Shown: in pieces, positions 57,770 to 64,000 of the stretch | Position numbering within the stretch: the first letter of the stretch is position 1 | Layout of the letters: each line of letters begins with the position of its first letter | From: Pelobates cultripes | Lineage: Eukaryota > Chordata > Amphibia > Anura > Pelobatidae | NCBI GenBank assembly: GCA_933207985.1 | Contig: OW240912.1 | Span: 368,181,918-368,245,917 of the forward strand | Direction: 5' to 3' | Length of the DNA stretch: 64,000 bases | The notes under the pieces: generated by a model | What the model was told of the DNA's origin: nothing | Seen by the model: only the letters and a program-made list of their open reading frames with translations | The model's database searches: none | Made by a program: the position numbers and the translations under genes

Positions 57770-59125
57770 TGATGGTTAAAATATAATGACATAAAGACAT
57801 GGAGAGACAATGACAAGGAAAAAAAACTGAAATGTAATGAGACAGGGGATTGAGGGAAGACATAATGTCATTTAACATTAGCATGTCAGTCTACAATACA
57901 TTAATTAACGAACCTGATGTCATGAAAGGCATGGCATTTATAATTAAACATTATATTTCATATCATAATGGTATTGTATCAGTTGGCATTGTTAATCAAT
58001 TGCAGACAAATTATAATAGAAAATGGCTCCCTCGGGGTCTGTTCTAGAACTTCTATTCAACACATTAACAATGATGTTGAAATAGGCTTTGAAATGTACA
58101 TGACACTGTTTGCAGATAACACAAAACTAGATAAGATAATACAATGTGAGGGATTTAGATAGATTGGGAACTGGGCACTCAAATGGTGGATTCAATTTAA
58201 TGTAGATAAATGCAAAGTTATGCATTTTAGAGTAAAGCATACACAAGCAAATCACATCATAAATGATGAATTAAGGATAACAACAAATGAGGAGGATTTG
58301 TACAATGTTATAACTAAACAAGCTAGGCATCAATGTGCAATGTCAATCAGCAGTTGCTAAGGCCAACAAGGTATTGTCATGCATACAAAGGGGCATTAAT
58401 TCTCTGGATGAAAGTGTAATTATTCCTCTTTATAAATGAATGGTATGGGCACACCTTTAATGTGCTGTGCAATTTTAGGGAACCTGTTCTAATGAAGGAT
58501 ATTATAGCACTAGAAAAAATGTAGAGGCAAGCTACAAAATTCATAAATAAAACATTTTAGTTTTAAAGAAAGGTTGACCTATTTAAATCTGTTTAGTTTA
58601 AAAATAAATGCTGCCTCAGAGAGGAAATGAAATCATTAAGCAAATATTTTTGGGGCCAGTACAAACCACTGTCTGCAAATCTATTCATGTAGAAGACTGT
58701 ACATAAGAAAAGTGGTCACATATTTAGACTGGAAGTAAGGAGATTTAGACTAAGGCAAAGGAAAGGGTTCTTTACAATAAGATTGATAAGTATGTGGAAT
58801 TGTCTTCCTGAAGAGGTGGTTTTCTCATGGTCTGTGCAGATGGTTCAACAGCAACTGGATGAATACTTGCAAAAACATAAAATTTAGGGATATAATTTTT
58901 AATATATAGGGTGACAGCTTAATGATCCAGTGATAGATCTGACTGTCCCCCTATTTTGTTGCAAAACTGGAGAGTCTTTGAACTGTTTGGGGTTTTTTTT
59001 TTGGGGGGGGGGGGCGTGGAGGCGGGATTGCCTTCTTTTGGATCAACAGTAGATCAGATGTGAGTAAGGCTGAACTTGATGGATGCAAGTCTTATTTTTT
59101 GGCCTGTATAGTTATGTAAGAAACC
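57770..59125 (+). pseudogene. Decayed LINE of the CR1/L2/Rex1 group
   Basis: In broken frames the region gives GSVLELLFNT, INNDVEIGFEMYMTLFADNT and KLDKII (a mutated FADD reverse transcriptase active site). It goes on with WWIQFNVDKCKVMHF and a 3' part with GGATTTAGACTAAGGCAAAG. It ends with AGGCTGAACTTGATGGATGC about 40 bp before 59125, a 3' tail style common to frog and fish copies. Many stops and frameshifts show that it is old. A G-run (TTGGGGGGGGGGGGC) lies at about 58999-59015. Confidence 0.65.
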
Positions 59126-62100
59126 TACATTTCTCCCTTAAGTTGAATAAATCATCGTTTGAAAAAATGAGTAATTCACTATATATTAGTAAAGTTGTAT
59201 TTTTTCACTTGCAAGCTAAATTACAAAAATGTCTAACATAGAATGCTCTCTGTTGTTGCACAATACAAGATCTATGTTTCCTATTTGCATCCCAAATTGC
59301 CTATTTTCAGCTCAATAGCGCGTAGAAAAAAAAACATAGTACGCACTGTTGTATTTAGCTTGTTTTTTCTCTGTTGCACAGTATCCATTAAATGTGCTAC
59401 TGTAACTTCTTCTATTTATTTCCCTTGTATTTATGTTGCAAAAGATGTGGATTCTAGACAACAACAAAAAATGCCTTGCGCTGACTTTATCGATAGCAAC
59501 AAGGAACCAAAAATAATGTAAAGCAAAGCACAAGCTTCCCCAGCTCGGAGTGGTAAACAAGGATTGTTCAAAGAACATTTAAGTCTCATTGATATATGAA
59601 GAAAATTCATTAGATTTCTTTATTCTAAAATAAAAATTTGCAGTTATTTTAGAAAAGAGAAATGTCTTAAGAATACATTGATCATGCATATTATTTGTCA
59701 GGTATTCACAAGGTACCGCTTTAGGAACATTTTAGTGATGTGCAACTTCTATAGTCTATTTATATGAACAGGACAGCACAAAGTCAATAAAATATTTTTG
59801 TCCTCATCAATTTACATTCACATTTTATAAAATCTGCATTCCAAATCAATTAGTGTTGTTTACCAAAGCTGGCAAGTACTGATATGAATTTGTATGGAGC
59901 CTTGAGCAGACTGCAGATCCATTTGAAACACAAAACTGCTGATGGCAGCTGTCGGCTGTCTTGGCAATATGTGAGGTTTATTTAGCAATGAGCGACAATA
60001 TATTAATCCTCATTAACTAAATGGCAGAGGGGAGTTTTCCAACGCAACCACTTAACATTTTTGTTTGAGCTGCTCTGTTCTGATTGCAGACAAACCTGCA
60101 TTGTATGTCAGAGGACCCGGCCAGGAACAATCTAGTGAGAGTTCACGTAATGAATTGTGGCTCCTTTTTAAAGAGGTCCTTATATAACAATGTAAATTGT
60201 GTGCCCTTCCACAGGCTGCTATATTTGACCTATTGGCTTTTTGTCATATCATAAGCAATATAAAAGGTAGAGAAAATGTGATGGCATTAGGGTTCCCAGA
60301 AAAACTGTGTTTTCTGGACCTGCAATGAAACAATGCATGCACATATTATTAATTTATGTTTTTGTTTATTAGAAGTATATCTAAAACAGCTTGCAAAATC
60401 TGCAGATCTCTTGTCTGCTGCCTTTGCAAGCCCTCCCCTTCTAACCCCACCCAAACTTTCTGTAGCTGTCCAATCACAGACATCCCAGTGCAATGAGAGG
60501 TCTTTGCAAGGCAGGTGCTCTGGTCAATTGCTGCCTCTTGAATTTAGCTCCACTGAGCTAACCAAACCAGTAAGTAACAGGACCGGTTGTCTGACTGACA
60601 GCCATGGGGTAAATCAAGGTTAATTTATGAAAGTGCCAATTTCTATTAAAATTTTCACTTTTGGTAGAATTAAAAAGGTTGTTCTTTTTGGAACCTTGAA
60701 GAATTAATCGAACTGCTTTGTGCTGCATATTATTTCTACTTTATACTCTGATCTGGTAAAGATGGAGATACCTTCCCAAAATAAATTCATCTACTTTTTG
60801 CAATTATGAAAATCAGCTGTACATGGCCACTGGTTGTATAAGCAGCTATAAAAATACAATTTGTAATAATAGATCAAAACAAACGGGGCTCCCTTTGACA
60901 GCCTATTAATCAAGTAGGAATAGGAAAAGTTGTCCCCTCTTAATCACTTGCACCATAAACAAAAGTACAAGGTTTAATACAGTGTGTGGGTAGTTTTCTG
61001 TTATTAGCTGTCACTCCTCCATTTATTTAAATATATTTATTTACCTTTCAGCAATATACTGGCACCACCACACACTAAATGCCATGTATCAGTGATGTAT
61101 CAGTGATGTATCAATGAGCTCTGAATAATATAGAAGTGAAAAACGTCTGTATGACTAAATTACAAACTGCAAATCCTAGTCCTAGCATTCAGTTCTGAAT
61201 TACATTTCAGAATAACTTAAAGAGAAATTAAATTTGTGAATTTCTGTATCTGGCTATGACTGGAGATTGATTTTGCTAGTAAAGTCAAGATTTTTGCATC
61301 CAAATGTTTTAGAAATGTCACAAACACTTTTACAGTTATGACTATGTTGTATTTAAAATGAAAAACTATGTCTAAATGTGACTAAATGCCGTTCTTGCAT
61401 TTTACAATTATGCAGTAGGGGGCACCAGAACTACTTGAAAAAGTGCAGTTTTAATCGAAATTTCTTTTTATATAGTTTGTGCAATTTGAGTAAATTCAGA
61501 CTTTAGTAAAAATCAATGTTAGGTGCTGCTTATTGATTTAAAAATAAAATGGACTAAGCACAATAGTCATAATGTGTTATCGCTCGCACAACTGTGTAAT
61601 GTATGTCACAGCACAAAGCTTTAAATAAAACCTGTGTAACAGCATGTAAGCTATAGAAGTGGAGAACAACCTATTGCAAGACTGTATGATGTATCGATTA
61701 AAACCTATATTACAGGTTTATTAAACTGTTAACAAAAATCATATGGCAAAAAAATAATCTTGCATATTTTTTTAAACCAGGATAAATACATTCTCTCAAA
61801 GAACGCAACTATAATTGTTATTAGTTTTACATGCTGTATGCATAATTGGAATGCCAGTGCTTCCAATCTTTGAAGATATTTTTCCAATTTCTTAATAAAT
61901 AGCAATTTTAAACAATATATTTAATATATATATAAGGGGTCATTACTTAAGCACAGAGCCAATAATTTAATATTCTTTTCCTAAGTCTATAGCAGCACTA
62001 ACCATCATCTAAACTTGCAGATGTCAGTCAGTAGGCTAGTAAAGCATCATGGGAGGTGTAGTTCACAGTATTTAGAATCCTGGTTACCACCCATACCTGC

Positions 62101-63935
62101 TATAAAGAAAATATTTATTAAAGAGACTTGTAGTATAACGTGTGGTTTATTGATTACACTCTTCATTCCTTCTTTAACAACAGTGCTTGGATTGACAGAT
62201 ACCCTTTCATAACATGTCAGAAGAACCAACAGAAAAAAATAAAATTATATATATGAGAAAAATGCCAACCACACCATACGTTACCCAAGACTACAGTCAC
62301 ATGGTAGACAGTACTTAAATATAAAGTGAAGACTTCCAAGAGATTTAACTTGGGCAGAAATCCAAAGACTATCATGTAATATTTATAATGAAAAAGGATT
62401 TAGTTCCAACATATGAAACTGTAAGCAGCTGGAACTCTTTTCAGCTAATCATGGTAATTCCTAAGGAACCTAGTATTTAAAATGTTTACTAAAATGTGAA
62501 AACTCTTCATTTTTTTAAAATAAATTCCTTGCCTTTGTGAGCAAAAATAACTTTGTTCGTTAAATCAACCACCTACCAATGATAAGTGTTATTTAGGAAC
62601 AATAAGCATTGTCTGCACCATAGGAGATCTTCGCACCCCTGCAGATTGCTTAAACCTTCCACAGAGCCGTTAGAACTTTGTGCTGTAACAGAAAATAAAT
62701 ACATTGTAAAACAAAACACCTGCTGTTTGTAGTTATTATTATTACTACAAAAATCATTATAAAGAAATATTCTTAGACCCAGTAGCCGTGTTCTCAAAGC
62801 AAGGCTAATTACTCGATGTTGCTCTAGCTGGACGATACAAATTATTAAAATGATTAGCTAACAATATTAAAACGTGAGGAGTGTTGCTCGATGAACAAAA
62901 ATGAATAAAGTATTTTTACAATTAGTAAAGTCAAAATGTTTTGTAGTCCTGTGTAATGTTTCAGTAAAATACAAATTTCATGAACATACAGTTGGTAAAG
63001 CGGCTGTAATCCAACAGAAATACAATATTCATGAGGCCAGTGACACAAATTATAATTTCTTCCACTGCCCAGGGAATTGGAGATCCGACAATTTGCTAAC
63101 CTAGGCTACTCAGATGTCACTAGGTCAATGAATGAATCAATATGAGAAATAGCTCAACGCTAATAGCTAATAGCTTGGTTCAACTTTGAACCGAAATGTC
63201 ATTTTTCTGCTGCTTGTGAGTGAGCTGCCTGCGTGTACTATGGCAATATTTTGCAAACAAAATTTACTTGCAGTAAATAACATTTTGTTTGCCATGATGT
63301 TAGTCGTGTAAGCACATTGTTGTTGTTGAGTTATGGATGCATACTTTCTACACTCATGTACGTTGCTGATAGTGTAGAAGCTGAAAGTTTTACTTTTGTT
63401 GCAATTACCTTTCTGTTCAACAAGTATCGCAACATCCTGTTACAAAGGCAAACCTCAGAAAAGGGGAAATATCTGCATTTGAGCATAATGCACGCATCAA
63501 GTAAATACAGGTAAATCACATATATCTAGAATAAATTTATTTAAAAGATTTTTAAAATCTTTATCGTTCTCTTAAATGCTATTATAAAGCTAACGGTTAA
63601 ATGGTAGAGAGTCTATTCACTTCTCCCCCTTTCCTGACTGTTGGAATGACTTTCCCCATAGAAACCTTATGTACTCTGTGGAAGGAGAGGGAACTGACAA
63701 TTTCATTAAACTTGTAAGCATTAAATTAGTGACCAGTGGCAGAGAAATCCATTCCTCTACAGGCTGGTTATCATTCATAGAATATAAATGAGAATGGTGA
63801 AGCTTTATTGATTCAATTTTAGTCTGCAAAGTGAAAATTATTTTTATTATTATAATTTTTGGCATTTGTATAGCGCAAATTTGAAATAAGTAAAGCAATT
63901 TACTACTTACCTTAACTTAATCACTGTGCCGTTCT
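59126..63935. other. Long intron stretch without recognised elements
   Basis: About 4.8 kb with few or no recognisable mobile elements, in contrast to the rest of the intron. No exon is identified: open frames here are below 100 residues and lack FREM2-like motifs. A fragment of the TATAGCGC dispersed family lies at 63838-63890. Confidence 0.4.
61412..61425 (+). promoter_or_regulatory. CTCF-like motif
   Basis: GCAGTAGGGGGCAC fits the CTCF core CCASYAGRKGGCRS at 13 of 14 positions (first base differs). It lies in the repeat-poor end of the intron. A single motif match is weak evidence. Confidence 0.35.
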
Positions 63936-63939
63936 CTGT

Positions 63940-64000
63940 CCTGCCTCCTTGGATGAGATCATTAATCTTGATAGTGAAGCATTGGCTAGCCAGTGCTAGT
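63940..64000 (+). repeat. Start of a repeat cut by the window edge
   Basis: GCCTCCTTGGATGAGATCAT followed by ATTGGCTAGCCAGTGCTAG resembles the inverted-repeat interior at 41880-41975. It is the beginning of another copy of that MITE family and continues beyond the window. Confidence 0.5.

Larger units (their letters stand above)
9409..64000 (+). other. FREM2: Intron 3 of FREM2, at least 54.6 kb
   Basis: From the donor at 9409 to the window end I found no open frame resembling the next Calx-beta modules or the C-terminal region of FREM2, and no other host gene. The whole stretch is therefore read as one intron with many mobile elements. A very short exon could have been missed, so the intron size is an inference. 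Confidence 0.6.

Noticed and set aside
59243..59578. Overlapping 88-92 residue frames on both strands
   Set aside because: No motifs, no splice support, and both strands are open to a similar degree. Treated as chance.

Overview
This is vertebrate nuclear DNA, most likely from a frog or toad (Anura). The window holds three coding exons of a large extracellular matrix gene that reads as FREM2 (FRAS1-related extracellular matrix protein 2). They are spread over long AT-rich introns packed with DNA transposons, non-LTR retrotransposons and simple repeats. The amphibian call is an inference. It rests on the repeat types (dense TTAA-flanked CACTATAG inverted-repeat elements, a DD37E Tc1/mariner element, a Penelope-like element, L1/Tx1-type LINEs), on the intron sizes and on the exon protein sequence. 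There is no bacterial gene, operon, CRISPR array or phage. Two runs of exactly 100 N (15557-15656 and 35673-35772) mark assembly gaps.

Host gene, + strand: exons at 80-310, 7480-7605 and 9157-9408 join without a frame change (all boundaries are phase 1). They encode the end of one Calx-beta module and most or all of the next. No later FREM2-like coding segment was found, so 9409-64000 is read as one intron of at least 54.6 kb that continues past the window.

Intron contents in order. 0.3-9.1 kb: several TTAA-flanked inverted-repeat MITEs and a CA-rich minisatellite. 9.8-14.1 kb: two nearly identical 1.56 kb Tc1/mariner elements in opposite orientation, one with an intact 338-residue DD37E transposase and one frameshifted. 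15.6-19 kb: an assembly gap, an hAT-like foldback element and a 210 bp segment duplicated 2.8 kb away. 20.2-22.5 kb: an hAT-like end, a minisatellite and a 1 kb purine-rich array. 26-27.4 kb: the 3' part of a LINE. 30.2-35 kb: a long L1/Tx1-type LINE with its ORF2 broken by a single stop codon. 35.7-37.3 kb and 43.3-48.4 kb: two copies of one composite hAT-like element; the second carries a 3 kb TTAA-flanked insertion whose empty site is visible in the first. 38-39 kb: remnant of a LINE with a restriction-like endonuclease. 40.2-41.8 kb: a Penelope-like element with 222 bp inverted repeats, a 14 bp target duplication and a hammerhead-like motif. 49-64 kb: mostly unrecognised AT-rich intron with a few tandem repeats, a decayed Tc1 element and a decayed LINE.

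The host exons act together as one secreted or membrane-anchored matrix protein. The mobile elements are independent and have inserted into one another repeatedly. I found no new multi-gene system. The points most worth a second look are the intact transposase, the full-site and empty-site pair, the duplicated segment at a palindrome centre, and the Penelope-like element with its ribozyme-like motif.
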